NCBI GenBank assembly: GCA_042569785.1
Contig: JBHPGW010000008.1
Location: 1-58,782, forward strand
Length of the DNA: 58,782 nucleotides
Origin: JBHPGW01 sp042569785
GTDB taxonomy: Bacteria; Planctomycetota; Phycisphaerae; Sedimentisphaerales; Anaerobacaceae
Direction of reading: 5' to 3'
Made by a program: the position numbers and the translations under genes
Shown here: positions 41,651 to 50,150 of the stretch, piece by piece
Layout of the letters: every line of letters starts with the position of its first letter
How positions within the stretch are numbered: the first letter of the stretch is position 1
Notes under the pieces: generated by a model
What the model was told of the DNA's origin: nothing
Databases searched by the model: none
Seen by the model: the letters and a program-made list of their open reading frames with translations, nothing else

Positions 41651-42676
41651 ATGCGACGTTATTCATACAGATTGAACCACAGACGAAAAAAGCGAAATAG
41701 AAAATGGTTGTATATTCTTTTGATTTCGCTTCTCGTTCTATCGGCAAGATATTTCGTAAAAGGATTTAATACCATGTCTGTTTCAGGTGATTCGGGAAAG
41801 GTCGAATTACCTAAAGCCGAGGATATATCACAAGAGGACAGCTTTGTTGTTGTCGAACAGGTTCTTGCCGAACCGGACCTGGCGGAAATAGCCAAATCGA
41901 TTTTATCAGATAACTCCCAAATAGATGAAATTGTTGCTGATTCTATAGCCTGCCTCGAAGTTAATCCACCTCGAATTATAGAAGCAAGGGACAAACTAAA
42001 TAAAACGCTCTCAATGCCGATGAGCGCAGAGCAGTTGGAATTTGTTAAAAAACAATTGTCAAGAATTTCTCAGCAATGGCTTTTCAGCGGAAATTATTTC
42101 CCTGAAGATGGTATCTGCGACAGTTATCTGGTTCAGCCGGGAGATCAGTTCGTCAGACTTGGCAAAAAGTTTAAAGTTCCCTATGAAGCACTTATGCGGA
42201 TCAACAACATCGAAGACCCAAGAAGACTGCGAGCAGGTAATACAATAAAAGTCGTCAAAGGACCATTCCATTGCAAAATAGATCGTTCCAGTTTTACAAT
42301 GGATATGTTTGTCCAGAATACTTTCGTGCGAAGTTTCCCCGTAGGGCTTGGTCAATCGGGCAAGGAAACACCGACAGGACGATGGATAGTAAAACCAGAC
42401 GGCAAGCTGATCTCTCCTCTCTGGACCGATCCTGATACAGGTAAGACATATCGCAGCGGTGATCCTGATTATCCTTTAGGCGCAAGATGGATAGGCATGG
42501 AAGGTGTTGAAGGAGACGCTAAGGGCCGTACAGGCTTTGCCATTCACGGAACGACAAAACCAGAGGAAGTCGGTACCGCCGGTTCGCGAGGCTGTATTCG
42601 CCTTAGCAATGAAGACGCGATATTCGTATACAACCTGCTGGCCCCGGGCATATCGCAGGTAATAGTGGTCGAATAG
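41651..42676 (+). CDS. LysM-YkuD L,D-transpeptidase
   Basis: A 341-residue enzyme that would make 3-3 peptidoglycan cross-links or attach proteins. A membrane helix lies at residues 16-34. A LysM-like motif follows at about 160-200 (YLVQPGDQFVRLGKKFKVPYEALMRINN). The YkuD domain covers 210-341, with HGTTKPEEVG and the catalytic cysteine in SRGCIRLSNEDA. AAGGAGA sits 7 bases before the ATG at 41651; a TTG at 41645 is too close. Linkage to mreBC ties it to shape control and shows that this planctomycete-like cell has peptidoglycan. Confidence 0.93.
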   Translation: MRRYSYRLNHRRKKRNRKWLYILLISLLVLSARYFVKGFNTMSVSGDSGKVELPKAEDISQEDSFVVVEQVLAEPDLAEIAKSILSDNSQIDEIVADSIACLEVNPPRIIEARDKLNKTLSMPMSAEQLEFVKKQLSRISQQWLFSGNYFPEDGICDSYLVQPGDQFVRLGKKFKVPYEALMRINNIEDPRRLRAGNTIKVVKGPFHCKIDRSSFTMDMFVQNTFVRSFPVGLGQSGKETPTGRWIVKPDGKLISPLWTDPDTGKTYRSGDPDYPLGARWIGMEGVEGDAKGRTGFAIHGTTKPEEVGTAGSRGCIRLSNEDAIFVYNLLAPGISQVIVVE

Positions 42677-42771
42677 CCAAATATCAATCGAATTTCTTTT
42701 CCCCAAAGCCCTATAATACTCTGTTGAATTCACCAGAGATGCGCAATTTGTGTTTTTGGTAATTTTTTCGC

Positions 42772-42800
42772 TTGAGTGAAACGGGCCATTCTGATATAAT
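42772..42800 (+). promoter_or_regulatory. Promoter of the 3D-domain gene
   Basis: TTGAGT (42772-42777), 17 bases, TATAAT (42795-42800). The leader of about 87 nt contains a GCTG/CAGC hairpin (42826-42841). Confidence 0.75.
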
Positions 42801-42893
42801 CACAATATCACTCAAGGACGGGGGCTGTAGGTTCAAGCAGCTTATTCTGAATAAATCACAGATGGATCGTTTTTTTTCGATGGGGGCACGAAA

Positions 42894-43373
42894 GTGGAAA
42901 AAACACGAGACGAAGAGCTTTCAGTTCATTTTGCAAATTCAATGTTAGTTGCGGTAGTGGTTTTCGTGGCGTTGATCGCTTCTGTTACGATGTGTGTCGC
43001 CGTTGTGAACGCTGAATCTATTGACGAGCCAGTTTACCTGCTCAGCAGTACAACAGTCCAAACACAGGCATGGACAACCGTACATATGCGTGTAACGGCC
43101 TATTGTTCGTGTCCAAAGTGCTGTGGGCAGTTTTCAGATGGTGTGACCGCAAGTGGCCACCAGATATCTCAGGGCGATTCTTTTGCGGCTGCTGACAGAA
43201 AATATCCGTTCGGAACCGATCTTGTCATACCCGGCTACAACAGCGGACAGGCGGTGAAAGTGCTCGACAGAGGCGGGGCGATTCAAAACGATCGACTTGA
43301 CGTATTCTTCGATACTCACGAAAAGGCCCTGCAATGGGGCGTCAGATACCTCGATGTTAAAGTAAGACTGTAG
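42894..43373 (+). CDS. 3D-domain protein, probable cell-wall hydrolase
   Basis: A 159-residue exported or anchored protein with one N-terminal helix (SMLVAVVVFVALIASVTMCVAVV). The C-terminal domain is a 3D (Asp-Asp-Asp) domain as in YocH, YuiC and MltA: MRVTAYCSCPKCCG, FAAADRKYPFGTDLVIPG, KVLDRGGAIQNDRLDVFF. The aspartates of DRGG and RLDVFF are the expected active-site carboxylates, so it may act as a lytic transglycosylase or resuscitation-type factor. The start is GTG at 42894. It has its own promoter but lies in the cell-wall cluster. Confidence 0.85.
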   Translation: MEKTRDEELSVHFANSMLVAVVVFVALIASVTMCVAVVNAESIDEPVYLLSSTTVQTQAWTTVHMRVTAYCSCPKCCGQFSDGVTASGHQISQGDSFAAADRKYPFGTDLVIPGYNSGQAVKVLDRGGAIQNDRLDVFFDTHEKALQWGVRYLDVKVRL

Positions 43374-43417
43374 AGATACCCCTTAGTTTCTTCACAATTT
43401 CTTCACAATTGGCAGGT

Positions 43418-43438
43418 TATCTGCCAATCTCAAGCGGG
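43418..43438. promoter_or_regulatory. Palindrome that also fits a sigma-54 promoter
   Basis: ATTGGCAG-GTTAT-CTGCCAAT has perfect 8-bp arms. The same bases read TGGCAGG-TTAT-CTGCC on the plus strand, with GG and GC 10 bases apart. It may be the 3' hairpin of the 3D gene or a sigma-54 promoter for the coiled-coil gene 130 bases downstream. A further TGGCAGGAAAATTACA lies near 43484. Confidence 0.4.
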
Positions 43439-43568
43439 TTTCATACCGTAAAATGTCCCAAAAAATCACTGATTTTGGCAGGAAAATTACAGATTTTGAG
43501 GAAAAATGCCGAAAAATATACAATATATGCATCGGTTTTCGTAATTTTATTTATTGCCAGGTACGCTA

Positions 43569-46500
43569 ATGGGAATTGAGACAGAGATCACAAAATTGTC
43601 GTTGGGTTCCGATGAAAACTTCATAGATACAAGCAGACCTTCTAAAAAATATTGCCCAACCTGTAAGATATGCGGCCAAAAACACTGGCCAATGGATCCA
43701 TCTTGTCCAGGCAAAAAGGGCATCAAGGCCCGCGCCAAAGCCGAGAAGAAGGCCCAAATGCAGGCTAAGGCGTTGGCGAAAATTAAGGCTAAATCCAAAG
43801 CTCAAAAGCAGCACGAGGTTGAAACTTTTGCCACAGTAATAGCCAGGGTCAGGAATTTATTAGAGAATTCAGTAGATAGCTCAGAGACAAAACTCTATCA
43901 CGAGGAGTTGAGCCGATTAGAGCAGCAGGTCAACGCTGAAATAGAGGCCAGAAAAAAAGCTGAAGCACAAGCTCATGCCCAGACAGCAAAGACCGCTAAA
44001 ATCAAAGCCGAGTTAAATTCCAAGGCACAATCGCAAGCCAGAGCCCGGAGCAAGGCCCAGGCAAAGGCACAGGCTCAAGCCGAGAAAACAGCTCGCGTAA
44101 AAGCGAAGATCAGGGCTAAGGCGGATGCGGCTGGGTATTTGGAGGCTTTGTCAGAGACGAAAAAGAAATTAGAAGCTCAGATAAAATCCCGACTCAAGGC
44201 TGAAGAGTTCGCCAATAAAGAGCAGATCGCTCGCGTCAAGGCAGAGCAAAGAAACGAAAGCGAACAGGTCAAACGTTCTGAGCTTGAAGCTGCGATCCGG
44301 AGTAGGGCTGAACTTCATACTCAGGAAATAGAGAGAGTAAAAACTCAGTCGGAAGAAAAAATCGGAATTGAACAGGCGAAAAATATTCAGCTTGAAAACG
44401 ATCTGCGGGAAATGATCGAACTTCACACTGATCAAATGAACAGGCTGAGAAGTGAGTTGGAGGAAAAACTTGAAGCTGCGATCCGGAGTAAGGCCGAACT
44501 TCATGCTCAGGAAATAGAGAGAGTAAAAACTCAGTCGGAAGAAAAAATCGGGATTGAACAGGCTAAAAATACCCAGATTGAAAACGATCTTCAGGAAAAG
44601 GTCAAACTCCACACTGAGGAGATGAAGAAGGCTAAGACTGAATTGGAGAAAAAGCTTGAGGCAGCGATCCAGAGTAGGGCTGAAATTCATGCTCAGGAAA
44701 TAGAGGGAGTAAAAACCCAATCGCAAGAACAGCTTGAGATTGAACATGCTAAAAATACCCAGATTGAAAATGATCTTCGGGCAAAGATCGAACTTCACAC
44801 TGATCAAATGAACAGGCTGAGAAGTGAGTTGGAGAAAAAGCTTGAGACTGAACAAGCAAAAAACGCTCAGCTTCAAGCAGATATAAACGATAAGAACGGG
44901 TTTTATAGAAACCAAATAAGCCGGTTAAAATCCGAGGCTGAAGCTCATGCCCAGGTAGCAGAAGCTGCTAACATTAAGGTTGAGCAATACTCTAAAGCTA
45001 AAATCAAGGCCCAGGCCAGGGCCCAGGATCAAGCCGAGAAAACCGCTCGCATAAAAGCCAAAATCAGTGCTAAGGCGGATGTGGCCGGGTATTTGGAGGC
45101 TTTGACAGAGACGAAAAAGAAATTACAAGCTCAGATGAAATCCAGGCTCAAGGCTGAAGACCTTGCCAATAAGGAGTACATCGCTCGCGTCAATGCAGAA
45201 AAGATAATTGAAAGCGAACAAGCCAAACGCTCTGAGCTTGAAGCTGCGATCCAGAGTAAGGCTGAACTTCATGCTCAGGAAACAGAGAGAATAAAAACTG
45301 AAGCGGAAGAAAGAATCGAAGTTGAACTTGCGCAAATAGCACTACTGGAAGCTGATCTTCAGGAAAAGATCAAACTCAGCACCGAGGAGATAGAGCGTGC
45401 CAAGGCGCAGTTGGATGAAAGAATCGAGATTGAGCAAGCTAAAAACGTTCAGCTTGAAGCAGAGATAAAGCAGAGCAAGATCGATGTTGAGCAAATGCAG
45501 GAGGCAAAAGCCCAGGCGCAGGAGAAGTTTCAGGCTGAATTAACCAAAACCGCTCAGCTTCAAGCTGATATAGAGGAGAAGGACAAACTTTATAGAAACC
45601 AAATAAGCCAGTTACAGGCCGAAGCACAAGCTCATGCCCAGGCAGCAAAGGCAGCTAACATTAAAGCTGAGCAAAACTCTAAAGCTAAAGCCAAAGTTCA
45701 AGCCCAGGCACAGGCCAGGGCACAGGCTCAAGTCGAGAAAACCGCTCGCGTAAAAGCCAAAATCAGGGCTAAGGTTGGTTTGGCCAGGTATGCGCAGGCC
45801 TTATCTGATACGAAAAAGAAATTAAAGGTTGAGATAAGATCCAGACTGGAAGCATCAGGCCTTGCAAATAAAGAATACAGAACTCGGATCAATGCGGAAA
45901 AAATAATTGAAAGCGAACAGGCCAAGCGTTTTGAGCTTGAAACTGATATCCAGAAAATGGTCGAACTTCATACCGAGGATATCGAGAGCATAAGGGCCCG
46001 CTCGGAGGAAAAAATCGAAGTTGAACTGGCACAAACCGCCAAGCTCAAAGCGGATATAAAGGAAAAGATAAATAATCAAAATGAGGAACTGGACAGGATA
46101 AGAACCCGGTTGGAGGAATCACTTGAGGCCCAGTTGGTCAATAAAGCCAAACTCCAGGCTAAGATGCGTAAGAAGGACAGGGAGCATCGTGAAGAGTTAG
46201 CAGGAATAAAAGCCGAGGCACAGGAGGCGGTGAGCAGGTTGAAAAAAGAACTCGAAGAGAAAAAACTTGTCCTGAGTCGATTGGACGAACAGAGTATAGA
46301 AGAAATATTTGAAGATACTTCCCAGCAAGGCATTGCTTATTCGGTGACGAATAACGAATTGCCGGCCAATAGTCTAAGTACACTGCTTGGCCTGCGAGCC
46401 GAAGATATTATGCAGAAAGATATCGTATGGGTAAGTCCTGAGGACAGCGTAGAAAAAACGCTTGCGAAAATGAGATTGCGAAATACCGCGGATATAGTAG

Positions 46501-46835
46501 TAGGCAACGATGGGGTACCGGAGGGTATTGTATCGAGATTGGACATAACAGGGGCGGTCAGTTCTTTCCTGCGGCCTTTGATCGCCAAATGGCAGCATTT
46601 AAATGACGACGGCACGGTACGGATCGCGACCAAATGGGTAATGGACAGGCAATTTTGCCGGATAGAGCCGGAAACGTCTTATTCGAAGATCATCAAGCAG
46701 ATGCGTCAGTCCGGCGGACGTTCGTTAGTGGTAATTGACCGAGACGACCAGGTATGCGGATTAGTGACTGCCTTCAACATTTTAAAGGTCAGGGCCTTGA
46801 TCAAACTGGAAAGCAATCAGCATGCATTAACCTGA
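43569..46835 (+). CDS. Giant coiled-coil protein with N-terminal zinc motif and C-terminal CBS pair
   Basis: About 1088 residues. Residues 25-50 contain CPTCKICGQKHWPMDPSCPG, a likely zinc-binding knuckle. Residues 55-920 are an almost continuous coiled coil, very rich in A, K, E and Q, built from long internal repeats. The segment around ARVKAKIRAK(A/V)..A.YLEAL..TKKKL recurs three times, and ELEAAIRSKAELHAQEIERVKT-type units recur between them. Residues 940-1080 form two CBS domains (AEDIMQKDIVWVSPEDSVEKTLAKM...VPEGIVSRLDI and the second ending VCGLVTAFNILKV), which usually bind adenosine nucleotides. The ATG at 43569 is preferred over an upstream TTG. No signal or membrane segment is seen. 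A cytoskeletal or scaffold role is plausible but unproven. Confidence 0.8.
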   Translation: MGIETEITKLSLGSDENFIDTSRPSKKYCPTCKICGQKHWPMDPSCPGKKGIKARAKAEKKAQMQAKALAKIKAKSKAQKQHEVETFATVIARVRNLLENSVDSSETKLYHEELSRLEQQVNAEIEARKKAEAQAHAQTAKTAKIKAELNSKAQSQARARSKAQAKAQAQAEKTARVKAKIRAKADAAGYLEALSETKKKLEAQIKSRLKAEEFANKEQIARVKAEQRNESEQVKRSELEAAIRSRAELHTQEIERVKTQSEEKIGIEQAKNIQLENDLREMIELHTDQMNRLRSELEEKLEAAIRSKAELHAQEIERVKTQSEEKIGIEQAKNTQIENDLQEKVKLHTEEMKKAKTELEKKLEAAIQSRAEIHAQEIEGVKTQSQEQLEIEHAKNTQIENDLRAKIELHTDQMNRLRSELEKKLETEQAKNAQLQADINDKNGFYRNQISRLKSEAEAHAQVAEAANIKVEQYSKAKIKAQARAQDQAEKTARIKAKISAKADVAGYLEALTETKKKLQAQMKSRLKAEDLANKEYIARVNAEKIIESEQAKRSELEAAIQSKAELHAQETERIKTEAEERIEVELAQIALLEADLQEKIKLSTEEIERAKAQLDERIEIEQAKNVQLEAEIKQSKIDVEQMQEAKAQAQEKFQAELTKTAQLQADIEEKDKLYRNQISQLQAEAQAHAQAAKAANIKAEQNSKAKAKVQAQAQARAQAQVEKTARVKAKIRAKVGLARYAQALSDTKKKLKVEIRSRLEASGLANKEYRTRINAEKIIESEQAKRFELETDIQKMVELHTEDIESIRARSEEKIEVELAQTAKLKADIKEKINNQNEELDRIRTRLEESLEAQLVNKAKLQAKMRKKDREHREELAGIKAEAQEAVSRLKKELEEKKLVLSRLDEQSIEEIFEDTSQQGIAYSVTNNELPANSLSTLLGLRAEDIMQKDIVWVSPEDSVEKTLAKMRLRNTADIVVGNDGVPEGIVSRLDITGAVSSFLRPLIAKWQHLNDDGTVRIATKWVMDRQFCRIEPETSYSKIIKQMRQSGGRSLVVIDRDDQVCGLVTAFNILKVRALIKLESNQHALT

Positions 46836-46899
46836 TAGCACCATTCAAACCGCTTCTATTGATACGATTTGCCATATTATTAGAAATATAAAAAAAACC

Positions 46900-46928
46900 T
46901 TGACAACAAGTCGGGGCTTTTATACAAT
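46900..46928 (+). promoter_or_regulatory. ilvB promoter
   Basis: TTGACA (46900-46905), 17 bases, TACAAT (46923-46928). The leader to the ilvB start is about 195 nt. Confidence 0.82.
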
Positions 46929-46934
46929 CTAATT

Positions 46935-47131
46935 GCATTTGTATGAAAACATATAGATGCGAACCTGAGACATCCTGTTAGAAGGATGGTTACGGGATCA
47001 CAACAAGGGATTCACCTTCGATTGGATTGGTCCGGCACTAATGCTGGTGTCTGATTGATTATTCGAAGTTGCCCAGCGGAGTTGTGGTTCACCGGGATAA
47101 TTTTTTACAGTTTATCAGGAAAGGAACAAAA
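46935..47131 (+). promoter_or_regulatory. Structured leader of ilvB
   Basis: The leader contains CATCCT-GTTAGA-AGGATG (46971-46988) and CGGCA-CTAA-TGCTG (47033-47046). A weak stem CCC..GG/CC.GGG (47072-47096) is followed by ATAATTTTTT and could act as an attenuator. I saw no leader peptide rich in branched-chain codons and no T-box sequence. Confidence 0.4.
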
Positions 47132-48859
47132 ATGGCTTCAAAACCCTCTTCGGCATCTTCTGCCGAAAAATCCGCAACAAAAACCGGTGCCCAGATCATT
47201 GTCGACACCCTGATAGAACTCGGCACAGAAACGATGTTCGGCTACCTTGGCGGCGTTGTACTGCCATTGTTCGACAAGCTGTACGATGCCCCCATTAACT
47301 TTATCATTCCAAGGCACGAGCAGGGCGGATGCCACATGGCAGACGCATACGCGCGGGCCAGCGGGAAAGTCGGCGTCATTGTCGTCACAAGCGGCCCCGG
47401 TGCTTGCAATCTTGTCACAGGACTGGCAACTGCCATGATGGATTCGGTTCCAATTGTCGCTCTTACCGGACAGGTTCGCACAGAGCTTATAGGAAACGAC
47501 GCGTTTCAGGAAGCAGATACCACCGGTATTACCAGGCCGGTAACAAAACATAATTGCATTGTAAAAGATGTCAAGGACCTTGCCCGAACAATTCGAGAGG
47601 CATTTCACATCGCTTCTACTGGCAGACCTGGCCCGGTACTGGTCGACATACCGGTAGATATCCAGGTCGCCAAATGCAAAACCGATGGCTCAAAAGATTT
47701 GAAACTACCAGGCTATAAGATACAGGCAAAGGGACACGCAAGGCAGATATCAACAGCTGCAAAAGCGATAAACAAATCGAAAAAGCCCGTGCTTTACGTT
47801 GGCGGAGGTGTCATCAGCGCCGGCGCGGCCAAAGAGCTAACGGCAATGGCCGAAAAGGCGCATATACCCGTAACAATGACATTACTCGGATTAGGCAGTT
47901 ACGACCAGAATAAACCAGAGTCACTCGATATGCTCGGCATGCACGGCTCAGCTTACGCCAATTACGCCGTCCAGGAGTGCGACCTATTGATCGCTGTAGG
48001 CGCACGCTTTGACGACAGGGTTACTGGAAAGGTCAAAACTTTCGCGGCTAACGCTAAGATCGTACACATCGACATCGACCCGACCAGTATATCCAAGAAC
48101 GTCCGTGTTGATATTCCCGTCGTCGGCGATGCCAAAGAAATACTGCCACGACTGACAAAAGAGCTTGAATACCACGAACGCGAAAAATGGTTCGAAAGAA
48201 TAGCCAAGTGGAAAAAGGACTTCCCGTTCAAATTCGACAACGATTCGGCGATGATAAAGCCTCAGTACGTCATCGAACAGATATGGAAGCAGACAAAAGG
48301 CAAAGCCGTGATCACTACTGGCGTCGGCCAAAACCAGATGTGGGCGGCACAGTTCTATCGCTACACTTCGCCAAGGCAGTTCATCACTTCAGGCGGACTC
48401 GGCACAATGGGATTCGGACTGCCGGCGGCTATCGGCGCACAGATTGCAATGCCAAAGGCAACAGTTATAGACATTGACGGCGACCACAGTTTCAATATGA
48501 CCTTAATGGAACTGCCAACAGCAGTCGAGCACAAACTACCCATAAAGGTCTGCATTTTGAATAACGGCTATATGGGAATGGTTCGACAGTGGCAGGAGCT
48601 TTTCTACGACAAACGATATTCAAAGAGCTACATCAAAAACCCCGACTACGCTACAGTAGCAAAGGCTTTCGGGGCCGTAGGCCTAACCTGTGACAAAAAA
48701 AAGAACGTCACAGAAACCATAAAGAAAATGCTTGCCGAGAAACAGCCATGCATTGTAGACTTTAGAGTCGAGCCGGAAGAAAACGTTTGGCCAATGGTAC
48801 CAGCCGGAAAAAGCATAGACGAAATGGACGGTCTGGACATCATGGAATCAATGGCGTAG
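47132..48859 (+). CDS. ilvB: Acetolactate synthase large subunit
   Basis: A ThDP-dependent enzyme of 575 residues that condenses pyruvate to acetolactate (or acetohydroxybutyrate) in valine, leucine and isoleucine synthesis. It shows MFGYLGGVVLPLFD, the catalytic glutamate region RHEQGGCHMADAYARASG, TSGPGACNLVTGLATA, and the ThDP/Mg2+ motif beginning GDHSFNMTLMEL and ending LNNGYMGMVRQWQELF, typical of IlvB rather than other family members. AGGAAAGGAA precedes the ATG at 47132. The small subunit follows after a 190-base spacer made of repeats. Confidence 0.96.
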   Translation: MASKPSSASSAEKSATKTGAQIIVDTLIELGTETMFGYLGGVVLPLFDKLYDAPINFIIPRHEQGGCHMADAYARASGKVGVIVVTSGPGACNLVTGLATAMMDSVPIVALTGQVRTELIGNDAFQEADTTGITRPVTKHNCIVKDVKDLARTIREAFHIASTGRPGPVLVDIPVDIQVAKCKTDGSKDLKLPGYKIQAKGHARQISTAAKAINKSKKPVLYVGGGVISAGAAKELTAMAEKAHIPVTMTLLGLGSYDQNKPESLDMLGMHGSAYANYAVQECDLLIAVGARFDDRVTGKVKTFAANAKIVHIDIDPTSISKNVRVDIPVVGDAKEILPRLTKELEYHEREKWFERIAKWKKDFPFKFDNDSAMIKPQYVIEQIWKQTKGKAVITTGVGQNQMWAAQFYRYTSPRQFITSGGLGTMGFGLPAAIGAQIAMPKATVIDIDGDHSFNMTLMELPTAVEHKLPIKVCILNNGYMGMVRQWQELFYDKRYSKSYIKNPDYATVAKAFGAVGLTCDKKKNVTETIKKMLAEKQPCIVDFRVEPEENVWPMVPAGKSIDEMDGLDIMESMA

Positions 48860-48868
48860 GGTTTTTTA

Positions 48869-49032
48869 GACAGGATAACAGGATTAAACAGGATTAAAAA
48901 AACGGTGTTAATCTGTGTTAATCAGTGTCAAAAAAACAAAAAATAGACATGGTGAAAAATGAAACATTTACGGGATTTAAAAAGCGATGATTGACAAAAT
49001 AAAAAAATCAAGTTAATCCAGTTAATCCTGTC
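48869..49032. repeat. Inverted GACAGGATTAA repeats between ilvB and ilvN
   Basis: GACAGGATAACAGGATTAA at 48869-48887 is the inverse of TTAATCCAGTTAATCCTGTC ending at 49032. These are copies of a common dispersed word, also found at 13141-13165. Between them is GGTGTTAATCTGTGTTAATCAG. They could pair and delay expression of ilvN relative to ilvB. Confidence 0.65.
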
Positions 49033-49051
49033 AAAAAATGAGGCAAATAAA

Positions 49052-49540
49052 ATGAAACACATAATAAGTGCGTTAGTTGAAAATAAACCAGGTGTCCTGG
49101 CACACGTCGCAGGCATGTTCGCCGCAAGGGCTTTTAATATCGATTCACTCGTTGTTGGCAGAACCGACGACCCCGACCTTAGCAGAATGACCATCGTCGT
49201 TATAGGCGATGACAGGGTAGTCGAGCAGGTACGCAAACAATTAGCCAAGATCGTCCCGGTCGTAAAGGTACAGGATTTCGTGGGCCAGCCCGTCGTTGCA
49301 CGCGATCTAATGCTGATATCCATCTCAGCCCCCCCGGAAAAACGCCCCGAGATACTATCACTAATAGAAATGTTCAAAGGCAAAGTAGTAGATATAGGCC
49401 AAAAGTTCGTAATGGTAGAAATATCAGGCCCGGAAGAAAAGATAGAGGCGTTTATTAACATCTGCAAACCCTACGGCGTAAAATCCGTAGCAAGAACCGG
49501 AACAATAGCAATGCCAAGACAAACAAAAGTTGAACAATAA
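49052..49540 (+). CDS. ilvN: Acetolactate synthase small (regulatory) subunit
   Basis: A 162-residue protein with an N-terminal ACT domain (HIISALVENKPGVLAHVAGMFAARAFNIDSLVVG) that binds valine for feedback inhibition, and a C-terminal part (RDLMLISISAPPEKRPEILSLIEMFKGKVVDIG) typical of IlvH/IlvN. The ribosome binding site is TGAGGCAA. It partners with the ilvB product. Confidence 0.95.
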   Translation: MKHIISALVENKPGVLAHVAGMFAARAFNIDSLVVGRTDDPDLSRMTIVVIGDDRVVEQVRKQLAKIVPVVKVQDFVGQPVVARDLMLISISAPPEKRPEILSLIEMFKGKVVDIGQKFVMVEISGPEEKIEAFINICKPYGVKSVARTGTIAMPRQTKVEQ

Positions 49541-49579
49541 AAATAGAATTCAGGAGTCAGAATTCAGAAATCAGTAAAA

Positions 49580-49625
49580 ATCGCCCATTGAGCGTTTTTG
49601 TTTGGTGGGCGATGTTTGTTTTTGG
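49580..49625 (+). terminator. Terminator after ilvN
   Basis: An 8-bp stem ATCGCCCA (49580-49587) / TGGGCGAT (49606-49613), followed by GTTTGTTTTTGGG. The right arm overlaps the start of repeated element copy B. Confidence 0.65.
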
Positions 49626-49822
49626 GTTTTAAACGGGGATTTGGTTGGGATTTGGGGTTGGATTGGCTTGAAAAAGTTGCAAAAAAGCGCAAAAATACGC
49701 ACAAATTTGCAGAAATGTGCATGAAATGTGCGTTTTTTTGCAGAAAGGTGTTGGAAAAAGCGGGTTTTTTGCATTTTTGCGCGCGTATTTCGTATTGCGT
49801 GAAGCGTATTGCGAACCACTAA
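49598..49822 (+). repeat. Copy B of the ~200-bp repeated element, possible 74-codon ORF
   Basis: The counterpart of 23213-23427 in the opposite orientation. The frame from a TTG at 49598 to a stop at 49822 gives a 74-residue peptide whose order CLFLGFK, GFGW, LEK.AKKRKN, FC.KVLEK, FLHFCARI matches copy A. Both copies run on their 3' side into the same word, CCACTAAGA, and then TTAACCACGRAT. No ribosome binding site is apparent, so a translated product is unproven. Confidence 0.55.
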
Positions 49823-50070
49823 GAAAGACAAAGACTAAAGGAAAATTAACCACGAATGAACACGAATCCCGACCTCGAAATACATCGTGGTCGGCACGAA
49901 GAAAAAAAGACGAGCACCCAATGTAAAGCTTGTCCTGAGCGCAGTCGAATGGATTGGGGGATAACATTGTCATTCCTGCATGGCAGGAATCCATAAAAAA
50001 CAATTGTAACCACGGATTTCACAGATTAACACAGATTTTGTTAGTTGTTATAAGATATCTACCAACACCC
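49823..50070. repeat. Dispersed repeat cluster left of cassette 2
   Basis: Contains TTAACCACGAATGAACACGA (49848-49867), a CCGACC/GGTCGG hairpin (49870-49895), the left 47-bp inverted repeat (49914-49960), the REP-like palindrome CATTCCTGCATGGCAGGAAT (49971-49990), and another ACCACGGATTTCACAGATTA word. No gene is seen. Confidence 0.75.
49914..49960 (+). repeat. Left 47-bp inverted repeat of accessory cassette 2
   Basis: Matches the reverse complement of 52181-52227 at 43 of 47 positions by direct comparison; the core is AATGTAAAGCTTGTCCTGAG. Its AGCTTGTCCTGAGCG..GTCGAATGG part is a dispersed word known from many bacterial genomes. Confidence 0.85.
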
Positions 50071-50099
50071 TTGACTTTTGCTAAATTACAAACTATATT
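50071..50099 (+). promoter_or_regulatory. Promoter of accessory cassette 2
   Basis: TTGACT (50071-50076), 17 bases, TATATT (50094-50099). The first gene starts 52 bases downstream. Confidence 0.78.
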
Positions 50100-50150
50100 T
50101 CATTATAGATTGAATATTTTGTAATCGAGTTGACTAAAATAGGAGAAAAA

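Noticed and set aside
44169..44915. A 248-codon minus-strand frame inside the coiled-coil gene
   Set aside because: Its F/L/S repeats are the antisense image of the A/K/E/Q repeats of the plus-strand protein.
46971..47046. T-box riboswitch or tRNA in the ilvB leader
   Set aside because: The T-box AGGGTGG..ACCGCG sequence is absent, and the hairpins do not form a cloverleaf with a TTCRA loop.
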